The notes: a model not told the origin generated them from the letters alone. Shown: positions 25,212 through 34,472, numbered from the stretch's first letter. The stretch is DNA of 64,000 nucleotides from Geodermatophilus sabuli (GCF_010686765.1 NZ_JAAGWF010000002.1:62001-126000); one strand, 5' to 3'. Numbers and translations: made by a program.

Positions 25212-26849
25212 GTGGACGTGCCCGCCCTCCCGCGGCACCGCCGGCGCGGTGACCCGAGCCTGGCCCGGCGCCTGCTGCTGCTCCAGGCGCTGGTGGTGGG
25301 TGTCGTCGTCCTGACCGCGACGGTGGTGGCCTACCTCGACGCCCGGCAGGCCGTGCAGGAGGCCGCGGAGCAGCAGACCACCGCCATCGTGGAGAGCCTC
25401 GGGGACTCCCCGCTGGTCATCGAGGCCGTCACCGGGCCCGACCCCACGGCGGTCCTCCAGCCCTATGCCGAGCAGGTCCGGGCCGACACCGGCACGTCGT
25501 TCATCACGGTGCTGGCCCCCGACCGCACCCGCTACACCCATCCCGACCCCGCCGAGATCGGCCGGCCCTTCCGCGGCACGATCGCCCCGGCGCTGGCCGG
25601 GGAGACCTTCACCGAGACCTACACCGGCACCCTCGGCCCGTCGGTGCGCGCCACCGCTCCGGTCGAGGACGCCGACGGCGAGGTCGTCGCGCTGGTGTCG
25701 GCCGGGATCACGGTGGAGGCGATCGGGCGGGACCTCGCCGGCGCCGTCCCCGGGATCGCCGGGACGGCCCTGGTCACCCTCGCCGTCGGCGGCCTGGGCA
25801 GCTGGGCGCTGAGCCGCCGGCTGCAGCGGCAGACGCGGGGGCTGTCCGCGGGGCAGCTGGCGCGGCTGCTGGAGTACCACCACGCGGTGCTGCACGCCGT
25901 CCGCGAGGGCCTGCTCCTGGTGGACGGCGAGCGGCGGGTGCAGCTGGTCAACGACGAGGGGCGGCGGTTGCTCGGGGTGGACGGCGACCCGACCGGACGG
26001 CACCTCGCCGAGCTCGGCCTGCCGCCGGAGCTGACCGCCGTCCTGGTCGAGCAGCGCACCGCGGTCGACGAGGTGCACGTGACCGGGACCCGTGTGCTGG
26101 TCGTCAACCAGGCCCCGCCGCGGGCCGGGGACGCGTCGGCCGGGACGGTCGTGACCCTGCGGGACCACACCGACCTGCAGGCGCTCACCGGCGAGCTGGA
26201 CAGTGTCCGGTCCTTCGCGGAGGCGCTCCGGTCCCAGGCGCACGAGGCGGCCAACCGGCTGCACACCACCGTCTCGCTCGTGGAGCTCGGCCGCACGCAG
26301 GAGGCGATCGACTTCGCCACGGCCCAGCTCGCCTCGGCGCAGCGGCTCACCGACCGGGTGGTCGGAGCGGTCGGCGACCCGGTGCTGGCCGCGCTGGTGC
26401 TGGGCAAGGCGGCGACCGCGCACGAGCGCGGCGTCCTGCTGGAGATCGATCCGGGGACGTCGGTGGGGGAGACCGGCCTGCCCGGCGGTGACCTGGTCAC
26501 CATCGTGGGCAACCTGCTGGACAACGCGATCGACGCCGCGCTGGCCGGCGACCCGCCGCGGGAGGTGCAGCTGACGGCGGTGATCGACGCCGGCCGGCTG
26601 GAGATCCGGGTGGAGGACACCGGCCCCGGGGTGCCGGACGAGCAGGTGGCCCGGGTCTTCGAGCGCGGGTGGTCCACCAAGGACGCGTCCGGTGCGCCCG
26701 CGGGCCTGGGCCGCGGCCTGGGTCTGGCGCTGGTCGCCCAGGCGGTGCGCCGGCACGGCGGCACGATCACCGTGCGACCGGGTCCGGGCGCGGAGTTCGT
26801 CGTCTCGTTGCCGCTCCCGGTGCCGGTGCCGGCGGGGGCGACCGGGTGA
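25212..26849 (+). CDS. CitA/DcuS-type sensor histidine kinase for C4-dicarboxylates
   Basis: About 545 residues. Membrane helix 1 (about 20-41), an extracytoplasmic sCache/PDC ligand domain (about 45-180), helix 2 (about 182-200), a PAS domain (about 220-320) and a SPOB-type kinase core follow. The phosphoacceptor region reads RSQAHEAANRLHTTVSLVELG, matching the HExxN-LH pattern of the citrate/fumarate sensor family. The ATPase has GNLLDNAIDAAL, DTGPGVPDE and GLGRGLGLAL. It is divergent from dctA and overlaps its response regulator by four bases. The start is uncertain: GTG 25212 precedes helix 1, but the frame is open to 25080. Confidence 0.88.
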   Translation: MDVPALPRHRRRGDPSLARRLLLLQALVVGVVVLTATVVAYLDARQAVQEAAEQQTTAIVESLGDSPLVIEAVTGPDPTAVLQPYAEQVRADTGTSFITVLAPDRTRYTHPDPAEIGRPFRGTIAPALAGETFTETYTGTLGPSVRATAPVEDADGEVVALVSAGITVEAIGRDLAGAVPGIAGTALVTLAVGGLGSWALSRRLQRQTRGLSAGQLARLLEYHHAVLHAVREGLLLVDGERRVQLVNDEGRRLLGVDGDPTGRHLAELGLPPELTAVLVEQRTAVDEVHVTGTRVLVVNQAPPRAGDASAGTVVTLRDHTDLQALTGELDSVRSFAEALRSQAHEAANRLHTTVSLVELGRTQEAIDFATAQLASAQRLTDRVVGAVGDPVLAALVLGKAATAHERGVLLEIDPGTSVGETGLPGGDLVTIVGNLLDNAIDAALAGDPPREVQLTAVIDAGRLEIRVEDTGPGVPDEQVARVFERGWSTKDASGAPAGLGRGLGLALVAQAVRRHGGTITVRPGPGAEFVVSLPLPVPVPAGATG

Positions 26850-27514
26850 TCCGCGTGCTGGTCGTCGAGGACGAGCCGGTGGCCGCCGAGGCGCACCGGG
26901 CCTACGTGGACCGCACGCCCGGGTTCGCGACCGCGGCCGTCGCGGGCACCGGGGCGCTGGCCCTCGACGCCCTGGCCCGCCTGCCGGTCGACCTGGTGCT
27001 GCTCGACATGAACCTGCCCGACACGCACGGCATCGACCTCTGCCGCCGCATGCGCGCGGCGGGCGCGCCGGTCGACGTCCTCGCGGTCACCTCCGCGCGG
27101 GAGCTGGCCACGGTGCGCGCGGCGGCCGCGAACGGCGTCGTCGGCTACCTCCTCAAGCCGTTCACCTACCCGGCGCTGCGCGACCGGCTGACCGCCTACG
27201 CCGCCTACCGCGCGCAGCTGCACGCGGACGGGGATGCGGCCGGCCAGGACGAGGTCGACCGGGTGCTCGGCGCGGTGCGCCCGAGCCGGCCGGCGCCGCT
27301 GCCCAAGGGGATGGCGCGGGAGACCCTGGACGCCGTGGTCGCCGCCGTCCGGGCCGCTCCGGGCCTGTCCGCCGCCGAGACCGCCGAGCTGATCGGCGCC
27401 TCACGGATCACGGCGCGCCGGTACCTCGAGTACCTCGCCGACACGGGGCTCGTCGAGCGCACCCCCCGCTACGGCGGCGCCGGCCGTCCCGAGATGGAGT
27501 ACCGCTGGCGGTGA
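26846..27514 (+). CDS. CitB/DcuR-type response regulator
   Basis: 222 residues. The receiver domain (1-120) has the acidic pair in VVEDEP, the phosphoacceptor Asp in LVLLDMNLPDTHG and Lys in YLLKPF. A winged-helix output domain (about 150-222) includes LSAAETAELIGASRITARRYLEYLADTGLVER, typical of the citrate/C4-dicarboxylate regulator family. Paired with the kinase at 25212 by a GTGA overlap; it probably activates dctA in response to external dicarboxylates. The 3' 154 bases have been duplicated downstream as two decayed copies. Confidence 0.92.
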   Translation: MIRVLVVEDEPVAAEAHRAYVDRTPGFATAAVAGTGALALDALARLPVDLVLLDMNLPDTHGIDLCRRMRAAGAPVDVLAVTSARELATVRAAAANGVVGYLLKPFTYPALRDRLTAYAAYRAQLHADGDAAGQDEVDRVLGAVRPSRPAPLPKGMARETLDAVVAAVRAAPGLSAAETAELIGASRITARRYLEYLADTGLVERTPRYGGAGRPEMEYRWR

Positions 27515-27525
27515 GAGCCGGCGTC

Positions 27526-27745
27526 GGGCCTCTGCCGCCGAGACCGAGGAGCTGATCGGCGCCGCCCGGATCACGGCCCGCTGGTACCTCGCCGACACCC
27601 ACCCGTCCGGCGCCCCCGCTACGGCGGCGCGGGCCGTTCGCAGGTGGAGTACCGCTGGCGGGGGGCGCCGTCGGACCTCCGCCGCCGCGACCGCGGAGCT
27701 GTGCGCCGCCGTCCGGATCACGGCGCGCCGGCACCGGTCGGATCC
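27526..27745 (+). pseudogene. Two decayed tandem copies of the response-regulator 3' end
   Basis: Copy 2 (27526-27662) and copy 3 (about 27670-27745) repeat the wHTH-coding end of the regulator (27361-27514). Exact shared words include a 15-mer GAGCTGATCGGCGCC (27386 and 27549), an 18-mer CCCCCGCTACGGCGGCGC (27463 and 27613) and a 17-mer TGGAGTACCGCTGGCGG (27495 and 27645). An 18-mer CGGATCACGGCGCGCCGG is shared by copies 1 and 3 (27404 and 27714). Indels destroy the reading frame, so neither copy can encode the domain. GCACCGG/CCGGTGC arms (27731-27757) could form a hairpin at the end. This accounts for the 317-base gap without an intact gene. Confidence 0.85.
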
Positions 27746-27819
27746 GTCGGCCGGTGCGAGCCAGCGCCGGAGGGCCGTCCGCGCTGGTCGGAGCGCCGGG
27801 AACTGTCGTACCTGCTCCG

Positions 27820-27825
27820 TAGGTT
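27820..27825 (+). promoter_or_regulatory. -10 box for a leaderless HNH transcript
   Basis: TAGGTT lies 6 bases before the GTG start at 27832, placing the expected transcript start at or next to the first codon. Confidence 0.5.
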
Positions 27826-27831
27826 CGGGGT

Positions 27832-29505
27832 GTGTTCATCGGTGGCGGGTTCGGGCTGGGCCTGACGGTGGCCGAGGTCGACGTGCCGGCGGTGCCGGGT
27901 CCGGCGCGGTTGTCGGAGATCCTGCCGCCGGCGTTGCGGACGCCGGAGGAGAAGGCGCTGGAGTTGGGGCGGCTGGCCCGGTTGGAGGCGATGATCGCGG
28001 CGTACCGGGTGGATCTGGTGGCGTCGTTGGCCGGGGACCGGCCGGCGGTGTTCGACGTTCCGGCCGGTGCTCCCGGTGGGGCCGCGGCCGACGTGGTGGC
28101 TGGGCCGGGGGCGCCGGAGGGTGTCAGTGAGTTCTTCGCCGATGAGTTGGCGCAGGTGCTGAACTGCTCCCGGTCTGCGGCCTCGGTGCTGACCGATCAG
28201 GCGGTGACGCTGGTCGGGAAGCTGCCCGGCACGTGGGCGGCGCTGGCCGACGGCCGGCTGGACTGGCCGCGGGCGCGGGCGGTCGCGCACGAGCTGGGCT
28301 GGAAGGCGCGGTCCACCGATCCGCTGGTGCTCGCCGCGGTGGAGGCCGCGGTGCTGCCGACGGCGATGGAGCTGTCGGTCCGGCAGCTGACCGCGGCGGT
28401 GCGCCGGGAGCTGACCGCGCGGGATGCCGCGGCGGCCGAGGTGCGCCGGCGGGATGCGGAGGCGGCCGCGGACGTGACCGTCCGCCCGGCCGGGGACGGG
28501 ATGGCCGAGCTGGTGGCGCGGATGCCGCAGCCGCTCGCTCTGGCGGTGCGGGACACCCTCACCGGGCATGCGCGGGCGGCGAAGGCCGCCGGTGACGACC
28601 GCCCCCTGGGGGTGCTGCGGGTGGGTGTGTTGGCCGACCTGACCCTGCGGCCGTGGGACGACACCCGCGAGCCGGTGACCGCGCAGCTGACCATCACCAC
28701 ACCCCTGGACGCGCTCCGCCCACCCGGGCCCGACGCCGCTGGGGCGGGTGCGCTGCTGGTGCGGCCGGGGTCGGTGCCGGCGCCGACGGCGGTGGTGGGT
28801 GGGGAGCCGATCACCGCCGCGCACGTGCGGGAGCTGCTGATCCAGCTGGACGCGGTCTGTCCCGGCGGGCTGCAGGCCCCGACCGGGGGCAGTCTGACGG
28901 TGGCGATCACCGACCCAGACGGAACCCTGCGGGCGACCGCGTCCCGGCGGGAACTGGAGAGCATCGCCCGCCGCGGCTGCCCCACCCACGACCAGCCCCC
29001 CGGCCGGAAACGCCGCCGCCGACGGCGACCCCACGAGGGGCAAGACACGGCCGGTGCCGCCTGCGGCTGCCCGGTGCTGGACCGGCCACCACCGATCGAC
29101 CGCTACGAGCCGACGCCTGCGCAGCGGCGGTGGGTGCAGACCCGCGACCGCACCTGCCGGCATCCCGGCTGCTCCAACCGGGCCGGCTGGGCCGACCTGG
29201 ACCACGTGCAGTCCTACGCCTGCGGTGGGCCGACCGCCTGCCAGAACCTGTGCTGCCTGTGCCGCCGGCACCACCGGCTCAAGACCCACGCCCCCGGCTG
29301 GCGCTATGCGATGACCGCCGACGGGGTGCTGACCGTGACCACACCCAGCGGCGTCACCCGCACCACCCGACCACCCGGCCACACCCCACCCGACCGGCGC
29401 GCATCCCGGCTGCCAGTCACCGGCGCCCGGGTCCTGACCGCACCACCGGGGCCGCCACCACCGGCACCCGACCCGGTCGAGGCCGACGACCCACCACCCT
29501 TCTGA
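27832..29505 (+). CDS. DUF222 (13E12-type) HNH endonuclease
   Basis: 557 residues. The N-terminal helical DUF222 region (about 20-330) is Ala-rich with Arg/Glu patches; a C-terminal HNH domain (about 425-500) has CRHPGCSNRAGWADLDHVQSY, then an Asn in CQNLCCLCRRHHRLKTH, giving the zinc Cys pairs and the His-Asn-His set. The Pro/Thr-rich tail is disordered. This multi-copy actinobacterial family overlaps 13E12 repeat proteins of mycobacteria and is often treated as mobile or selfish, but its function is unproven. No ribosome site is seen; the gene looks leaderless. It sits just after a degraded tandem duplication. Confidence 0.88.
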   Translation: MFIGGGFGLGLTVAEVDVPAVPGPARLSEILPPALRTPEEKALELGRLARLEAMIAAYRVDLVASLAGDRPAVFDVPAGAPGGAAADVVAGPGAPEGVSEFFADELAQVLNCSRSAASVLTDQAVTLVGKLPGTWAALADGRLDWPRARAVAHELGWKARSTDPLVLAAVEAAVLPTAMELSVRQLTAAVRRELTARDAAAAEVRRRDAEAAADVTVRPAGDGMAELVARMPQPLALAVRDTLTGHARAAKAAGDDRPLGVLRVGVLADLTLRPWDDTREPVTAQLTITTPLDALRPPGPDAAGAGALLVRPGSVPAPTAVVGGEPITAAHVRELLIQLDAVCPGGLQAPTGGSLTVAITDPDGTLRATASRRELESIARRGCPTHDQPPGRKRRRRRRPHEGQDTAGAACGCPVLDRPPPIDRYEPTPAQRRWVQTRDRTCRHPGCSNRAGWADLDHVQSYACGGPTACQNLCCLCRRHHRLKTHAPGWRYAMTADGVLTVTTPSGVTRTTRPPGHTPPDRRASRLPVTGARVLTAPPGPPPPAPDPVEADDPPPF

Positions 29506-29662
29506 CCCCACCGGGACAGCACCGGTACGGCGATGACGGCCACCCGCGGGAGAGGAGGCCGGGCGAGGAGCCGGTCATCGGGTCAGGCCCGGACCGGCAG
29601 ATGCGTGCGACCGGAGGGAGGACGGCGCGTCATGCCGGGGCGGTCCAGGCGTCATCTGGAGT

Positions 29663-30136
29663 GTGACGACAACCCCGATCCGGTCCGCGTCGGCTGTCCC
29701 GGACACGGACCGTCCGATCCGGCCCGCCGGAGGCATCCGGGTCCTGCTCGCCGACTCGCACCCGGTGGTCCGCCGCGTCCTGGTGGACCTGTTCGAGGAG
29801 ACCGACGACATCACGGTGGTGGGGGAGTGCGGCAGCGGCGAGGAGCTGCTCCCGACCGCCATCCGGACGCGGCCGCACGTCGTCCTCGTCGATCCGACGC
29901 TGCCCGGAACCGATCCCCTCGAGGCGGTGCGGGAGCTGCTGGACGTCCTGCCGAGCGCGCGGATCGCCGTGCACGCCGGCGCCTTCTGCCTGGTCACCTC
30001 CCACCGTGCCCAGCGGTTGGGCGCCGTCGGATACCTGCTCAAGGGCGACGACCTGGCCGACCTGCCACAGCGGGTTCGCGAGCTGGCCGACGGCGGATCC
30101 GTCTGGTGCGCGCCCCCCGCTGACCGCGGACGGTGA
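29663..30136 (+). CDS. Stand-alone receiver-domain protein
   Basis: 157 residues with a NarL-like receiver domain (about 25-145) and no output domain. The likely phosphoacceptor is D77 in VVLVDPTLPGTDP, with K127 in GYLLKGDD. The N-terminal acidic pair is reduced to D31 followed by Ser (LADSHP), and the usual switch Thr is not obvious in IAVHAGAF. Phosphorylation competence is therefore doubtful. Either a single-domain regulator or a remnant of a NarL protein that lost its HTH. GTG start at 29663 has no clear Shine-Dalgarno. No kinase is adjacent. Confidence 0.72.
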   Translation: MTTTPIRSASAVPDTDRPIRPAGGIRVLLADSHPVVRRVLVDLFEETDDITVVGECGSGEELLPTAIRTRPHVVLVDPTLPGTDPLEAVRELLDVLPSARIAVHAGAFCLVTSHRAQRLGAVGYLLKGDDLADLPQRVRELADGGSVWCAPPADRGR

Positions 30137-30145
30137 GACCGGCGG

Positions 30146-30781
30146 TCAGGCCACCAGGACGACGACGAGGGTGCGCGGGCCGTGCACGCCCTCGACCCGC
30201 TGCAGTTCGATGTCGCTGGTCGCTGACGGGCCGCTGACCATGGTGAGCGGGGCGACCGGGTCCAGCCGACCGAGCCCCTCCGGCACCTCGCCGACGACCT
30301 GCCCGGCCTCGACGACGCAGACCAGGCAGTCCGGCAGCAGGGACAGTGCCCGCCGGCCGCACAGCGGTGACCCGTCCAGCACCAGCGTGCCGGTCTCGGC
30401 GATCGCCACGGCGACCCCGGTGACGGACGCGGCGAAGGCTGCCAGCCCGACCGCGGGCCGGCCGTCGTCCGTCGCGACCCCGTCCGGACGCCACGCGTCG
30501 GGCACCCCGGGGGCGACGACGACGGACGCCGGATCCCAGCCGGCGCCCACCCCGGCGCCCAGCCCGGTGTCCAGGGCGGCGACCACCGCCGGGGTGACGG
30601 CGTCGGGCGGGCAGCGCAGCACGGTGGCCCGGTAGTCCTCGACCCGCTCGGTGAGCAGGTCGAGCAGCTCGTCAGGTGGCCGGTCGTCGGTGGTGCGGTG
30701 GTCGCGGGGGACGTCGGGCACCGGCCGGCGGTCGCCCAGAGCGGTGCGGATGCGGGACAGCACCTCGTCGCGGGCGCTCAC
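30146..30781 (-). CDS. lutC: L-lactate utilisation protein LutC
   Basis: 211 residues of the LutC/YkgG (LUD domain) family; the conserved core includes AIAETGTLVLDGSP and CLVCVVEAGQVV with a following TMVSGPSATSDIE. It is the third subunit of the LutABC lactate-oxidising iron-sulfur complex. GTG 30781 overlaps the lutB stop by four bases. Last gene of the operon. Confidence 0.9.
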   Translation of the reverse strand: MSARDEVLSRIRTALGDRRPVPDVPRDHRTTDDRPPDELLDLLTERVEDYRATVLRCPPDAVTPAVVAALDTGLGAGVGAGWDPASVVVAPGVPDAWRPDGVATDDGRPAVGLAAFAASVTGVAVAIAETGTLVLDGSPLCGRRALSLLPDCLVCVVEAGQVVGEVPEGLGRLDPVAPLTMVSGPSATSDIELQRVEGVHGPRTLVVVLVA

Positions 30782-32238
30782 GACCCGTGCTCCCGCGCCC
30801 AGGCGGCGGTGAAGGTCTCGCGCGGAGGGGTGGGCAGGTCGCGGCTGCGGGTCCAGGCCGACGCGGGCGGGGGCAGGGACGCCGGCATCGTCGGCCGGCC
30901 GCGGGCCAGGAACCGGCCCAGCCCTGCCGCGCGCTGGGCCAGCCGCCACAGCCGGGGGTGCGACATGGCTCTCGCGAGCGCCCGGAAGGCGGCGGCCTCG
31001 GGCGTCCGCCGCTGCTGGGCCTCGACGTGCTCGGCGCGCAGGTGCACCAGGATCGAGGGGATGTCGATCGCGACGGGGCAGACGTCGTAGCAGGCGCCGC
31101 ACAGCGACGAGGCGTAGGGCAGCGAGGCGTTGTCCTCGACCCCCGTCAGCTGCGGGGAGAGGACGGCGCCGATCGGGCCGGGGTAGACCGACCCGTAGGC
31201 GTGCCCGCCGGTGCGCTCGTAGACCGGGCAGACGTTGAGGCAGGCCGAGCAGCGGATGCAGTGCAGCGCCTCGCGGCCGATCTCGTCGGCCAGCACCGCC
31301 GTCCGGCCGTTGTCCAGGAGCACCAGGTGGAACTCCTGCGGGCCGTCGCCGGGCGTCACCCCCGCCCACAGGGAGGTGTAGGGGTTCATCCGCTCGCCGG
31401 TGGAGGAGCGGGGGAGCAGTTGGAGGAACACCTCGAGGTCACGCCACGTGGGCACCACCTTCTCGATGCCCATGACGGTGATCAGCGTGTCGGGGAGGGT
31501 CAGGCACATCCGCCCGTTGCCCTCGGACTCGACGACGGCCAGCGTCCCGGTGTCGGCGACGGCGAAGTTGGCCCCGCTGATCGCCACCCGGGCGCGCAGG
31601 AACCGCTCGCGCAGGTGCGCCCGGGCGGCCATCGCCAGGCGACGGGGCTCGTCGGTCAGCGACGGGTCGACGCCGGGGATGGTGCGGGCGAAGATCTCGC
31701 GGATCTCGGCCCGGTTCTTGTGGATGGCCGGCACGAGGATGTGCGAGGGCCGGTCCTCGCCCAGCTGCACGATGAGCTCGGCGAGGTCGGTCTCCAGCGC
31801 GGCGATGCCCGCGGCCTCGAGGGCCTCGTTCAGGCCGATCTCCTGGGTGGCCATCGACTTGACCTTGACCACCTCGTCGGCCCCGGTGGCCCGCACCAGC
31901 TCGGTGACGATGCGGTTGGCCTCGGCGGCGTCCCGGGCCCAGTGCACCGTGCCGCCGCGCTCGGTGACCCGCGTCTCCAGCTCCAGCAGGTGCTCGTCCA
32001 GCCGGGCCATCGTGGCCGCCTTGATCGCCTTGCCGGCCTGCCGCAGCTCCGCCCAGTCGGGCACCTCGCCGACGACGGCCGCCCGCTTGGCCCGGATCGT
32101 CGACGTCGCGTGCCCGAGGTTGGCCCGCAGCTGGCCGTCGCGCAGCGCGTCCCGCGCGGCGTCGGGGAAGGACCGGTCGCCGCGCAGGTGCCCGACGCCG
32201 GGCGGTGCCGTCGGGATGCCGAGGAAGACGGCGGTCAT
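30778..32238 (-). CDS. lutB: L-lactate utilisation iron-sulfur protein LutB
   Basis: 486 residues. The N-terminal LUD domain (about 60-290, including SGANFAVADTGTLAVVESEGN) is followed by a ferredoxin-like domain with two cysteine clusters, CIRCSACLNVCPVYERTGG and CGACYDVCPVAI, for two [4Fe-4S] centres. The C-terminal tail (about 400-486) is typical. With LutA and LutC it oxidises L-lactate to pyruvate at the membrane face. ATG 32238 overlaps the lutA stop (ATGA); the longer frame upstream is not used. Confidence 0.92.
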   Translation of the reverse strand: MTAVFLGIPTAPPGVGHLRGDRSFPDAARDALRDGQLRANLGHATSTIRAKRAAVVGEVPDWAELRQAGKAIKAATMARLDEHLLELETRVTERGGTVHWARDAAEANRIVTELVRATGADEVVKVKSMATQEIGLNEALEAAGIAALETDLAELIVQLGEDRPSHILVPAIHKNRAEIREIFARTIPGVDPSLTDEPRRLAMAARAHLRERFLRARVAISGANFAVADTGTLAVVESEGNGRMCLTLPDTLITVMGIEKVVPTWRDLEVFLQLLPRSSTGERMNPYTSLWAGVTPGDGPQEFHLVLLDNGRTAVLADEIGREALHCIRCSACLNVCPVYERTGGHAYGSVYPGPIGAVLSPQLTGVEDNASLPYASSLCGACYDVCPVAIDIPSILVHLRAEHVEAQQRRTPEAAAFRALARAMSHPRLWRLAQRAAGLGRFLARGRPTMPASLPPPASAWTRSRDLPTPPRETFTAAWAREHGS

Positions 32239-33008
32239 GCCGAGACCGCCGGGGCGGTCGCCTGCTGCGGGGTCACGGCGTCCTCGGTGGAGGCGAGGAT
32301 CTCGGCCAGGTGGACGGTCCGGGTGCCCGAGCGCAGCCGGGAGAGCCCGCCCCCGATGTGCATGAGGCAGGACGCGTCCCCGGCGGTGCACACCTCGGCG
32401 CGGGTGGCGAGCACGTCGGCCATCTTGTCGGTGAGCATCGCGGTCGAGGTGTCGGCGTTCTTCACCGCGAACGTGCCACCGAACCCGCAGCAGGACTCGG
32501 CGCGCGGCAGCTCCACCAGCTCCAGCCCACGGACGGCGCGCAGCAGCGACAGCGGCCGGTCGCCGACCCGCAGCAGCCGCAGCGAGTGGCAGGTCGGGTG
32601 GTAGGTGACCCGGTGCGGGTAGTAGGCGCCGACGTCGGTGACCCCGAGGACGTCGACCAGGAACTGCGACAGCTCGAACGTGCGCCCGGCCAGCGCCGCG
32701 GCCTCATCGGCCAGCGCGTGCTCCCCGGCCCGCCGCGCGACGGCCGCCTGCTGGTGGTGGATCGAGGCGACGCAGGAGCCCGACGGCGCCACGATCGCCT
32801 CCGCGCCGGCGAACGCCCGCACGTGGTTGGCGACGATCGGCACGGCCTCGCGCCGGTACCCGGTGTTGACGTGCATCTGGCCGCAGCAGCTCTGGCCGCG
32901 GGGGACGACGACCTCGTGGCCCAGCCGCTCCAGCAGCAGCGCCGTCGCCCGCGCCACCTGCGGCACCACCGTGTCCACCAGGCACGTGGCGAACAGCGCC
33001 ACTCTCAT
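32235..33008 (-). CDS. lutA: L-lactate utilisation protein LutA
   Basis: 257 residues with two CCG (DUF224) domains; cysteine motifs SCCGQMH (about residue 42) and SCCGFGGTFAVK (about 190), plus CHSLR, suit a non-cubane or bridging Fe-S centre. First gene of lutABC. ATG 33008 follows GGAGGGA. Divergent from an aldo/keto reductase gene; the 75-base gap holds both promoters. No LutR-type regulator is next to it. Confidence 0.92.
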   Translation of the reverse strand: MRVALFATCLVDTVVPQVARATALLLERLGHEVVVPRGQSCCGQMHVNTGYRREAVPIVANHVRAFAGAEAIVAPSGSCVASIHHQQAAVARRAGEHALADEAAALAGRTFELSQFLVDVLGVTDVGAYYPHRVTYHPTCHSLRLLRVGDRPLSLLRAVRGLELVELPRAESCCGFGGTFAVKNADTSTAMLTDKMADVLATRAEVCTAGDASCLMHIGGGLSRLRSGTRTVHLAEILASTEDAVTPQQATAPAVSA

Positions 33009-33071
33009 CACGGTCCCTCCTCGGTCGCCGGGCCCACGATGGCACGGACGGCGACGCGCGGCCGACCGCCC

Positions 33072-33077
33072 TAGGCT
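33072..33077 (+). promoter_or_regulatory. -10 box for leaderless aldo/keto reductase transcript
   Basis: TAGGCT ends 6 bases before the ATG at 33084, consistent with a leaderless mRNA. Confidence 0.55.
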
Positions 33078-33083
33078 CCGGAG

Positions 33084-33941
33084 ATGATCCCGCGGGCGCC
33101 GTTCGGCGCGACCGGACACGAGTCGAGCCGGGTCGTCTTCGGCGCGGCAGCGCTGGCGAGCGTCTCCAAGGGCGAGGCCGACCGGGCGCTGGAGGTGCTG
33201 CTCGAGCACGGCGTGAACCACATCGACGTGGCCGCCGACTACGGCGACGCCGAGCTGCGGATCGCCACGTGGCTGCGGCGTGACCCCGGCGGCTTCTTCG
33301 TCGCCACGAAGACCGCGGAGCGGGGCTACCGCGCCGCCCGGGAGCAGATCCGGAGGTCGCTGGACCGGCTCGGCGTCGACCGGGTGGACCTGATCCAGCT
33401 GCACAACCTCGTCGACGTCATCGAGTGGGAGGTCGCGCTCGGCGCCGAGGGAGCGCTGGAGGCCGCCGTCGAGGCCCGCGAGGAGGGGCTGGTGGGCGCC
33501 ATCGGCGTCACCGGCCACGGACTGTCCGTGCCGGCGATGCACCTCCGGAGCCTGGAGCGGCACCCGTTCGACTCCGTGCTGGTGCCGTACAACGCCGTCC
33601 AGATGCAGGACGCCCGCTACGCGGAGACCTTCGAGGAGCTCGCGGCCGTCTGCGCCGAGCGCACCGTGGCCCTGCAGACCATCAAGAGCCTCGCCCGGCG
33701 TCGCTGGGACGGCCGCACCGCCACCGCGGCGACCTGGTACGAGCCGCTGCGCGACCAGGCGGACATCGACCTGGCGGTGCACTGGGTGCTCGGCCGCCCC
33801 GACGCCTTCCTCATCAGCACCGGCGACGTCGAGCTGCTGCCCCGCGTGCTCGACGCCGCCGAACGGTTCCAGCGGCGCCCGTCCGACGACGAGATGGCCG
33901 CGCTGGCCACCCGTCAGGAGGCCTCGGCCCTGTTCGTGTAG
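33084..33941 (+). CDS. Aldo/keto reductase family protein
   Basis: 285 residues with a TIM-barrel AKR fold. The tetrad residues are visible: Asp and Tyr in [12 protein letters not shown], Lys in VATKTAERG, His in LIQLHNL. It is closer to the shorter YgdS/YhdN-like oxidoreductases than to sugar reductases. NADPH-dependent reduction of an aldehyde or ketone is expected; substrate unknown. Divergent from lutABC. Its 3' end overlaps the convergent VanZ-like gene by 28 bases. Confidence 0.86.
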   Translation: MIPRAPFGATGHESSRVVFGAAALASVSKGEADRALEVLLEHGVNHIDVAADYGDAELRIATWLRRDPGGFFVATKTAERGYRAAREQIRRSLDRLGVDRVDLIQLHNLVDVIEWEVALGAEGALEAAVEAREEGLVGAIGVTGHGLSVPAMHLRSLERHPFDSVLVPYNAVQMQDARYAETFEELAAVCAERTVALQTIKSLARRRWDGRTATAATWYEPLRDQADIDLAVHWVLGRPDAFLISTGDVELLPRVLDAAERFQRRPSDDEMAALATRQEASALFV

Positions 33942-34363
33942 GGCATCCCCCGCGGGCGGCGCAGCTCCCGCAGCCCGGCGACGGCGAGCCCGGCGAGCAC
34001 CGCGCCCGCGGCGTTGAGGGCGGCGTCGACCGGTGAGACGACCCGGCCCAGCGGCAGCGCCCACTGCAGCAGCTCGATGCCCGACGCCGTCCCGACGGCG
34101 AGGCCGGCCAGCCGCAGCGGCGTGCCGAGGGCAGGCCACCGGAGGACGGCGAGGACGCCGAGCGGCACCAGCAGGACGGCGTTGCCCAGCAGCTGCCGGA
34201 GAGTCGCACCCGAGTCCAGGCCGGTGGCGTACCAGCGCAACTCGGTCAGCGGCGCGCCCCACGCCCAGCCCGAGCCGCCGGCCGGGGTCAGGGTCAGCGC
34301 GGCGACCGCGAGGGCGGCCAGGACCAGGGCGGCGACGAGTCCCCTGCGGCGGTCGGCGTCCAT
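33914..34363 (-). CDS. VanZ-like membrane protein
   Basis: 149 residues with four or five membrane helices: [18 protein letters not shown] near the N-terminus, then [14 protein letters not shown], the charged [32 protein letters not shown] region diagnostic of VanZ, and a short cytoplasmic tail. VanZ gives low-level teicoplanin resistance in enterococci; most homologues have no known function. ATG 34363 starts the conserved region; the open frame upstream lacks support. No van genes are near, so I do not infer glycopeptide resistance. Confidence 0.8.
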   Translation of the reverse strand: MDADRRRGLVAALVLAALAVAALTLTPAGGSGWAWGAPLTELRWYATGLDSGATLRQLLGNAVLLVPLGVLAVLRWPALGTPLRLAGLAVGTASGIELLQWALPLGRVVSPVDAALNAAGAVLAGLAVAGLRELRRPRGMPYTNRAEAS

Positions 34364-34472
34364 GGGCCGACGGTGCCCCGCCCGGCCGGGAGCCGGCTGC
34401 GAGCTCCCTGGCCGGGAGCTGTCAGGCGGTCGGGCAGGATCGCTGGGGCCAGCCGGAGCTCCAGGAGGACCA

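Noticed and set aside
27644-27865. Small forward frame across the decayed repeat
   Set aside because: Shares only repeat debris and crosses the promoter and start of the HNH gene; no ribosome site.
27832-29505. HNH protein as proof of a phage or integrated element
   Set aside because: No integrase, terminase or attachment repeats are seen; DUF222 HNH genes are common chromosomal residents in actinobacteria.
33914-34363. VanZ-like gene as evidence of glycopeptide resistance
   Set aside because: No vanHAX or vanRS genes nearby; VanZ homologues are widespread without that role.
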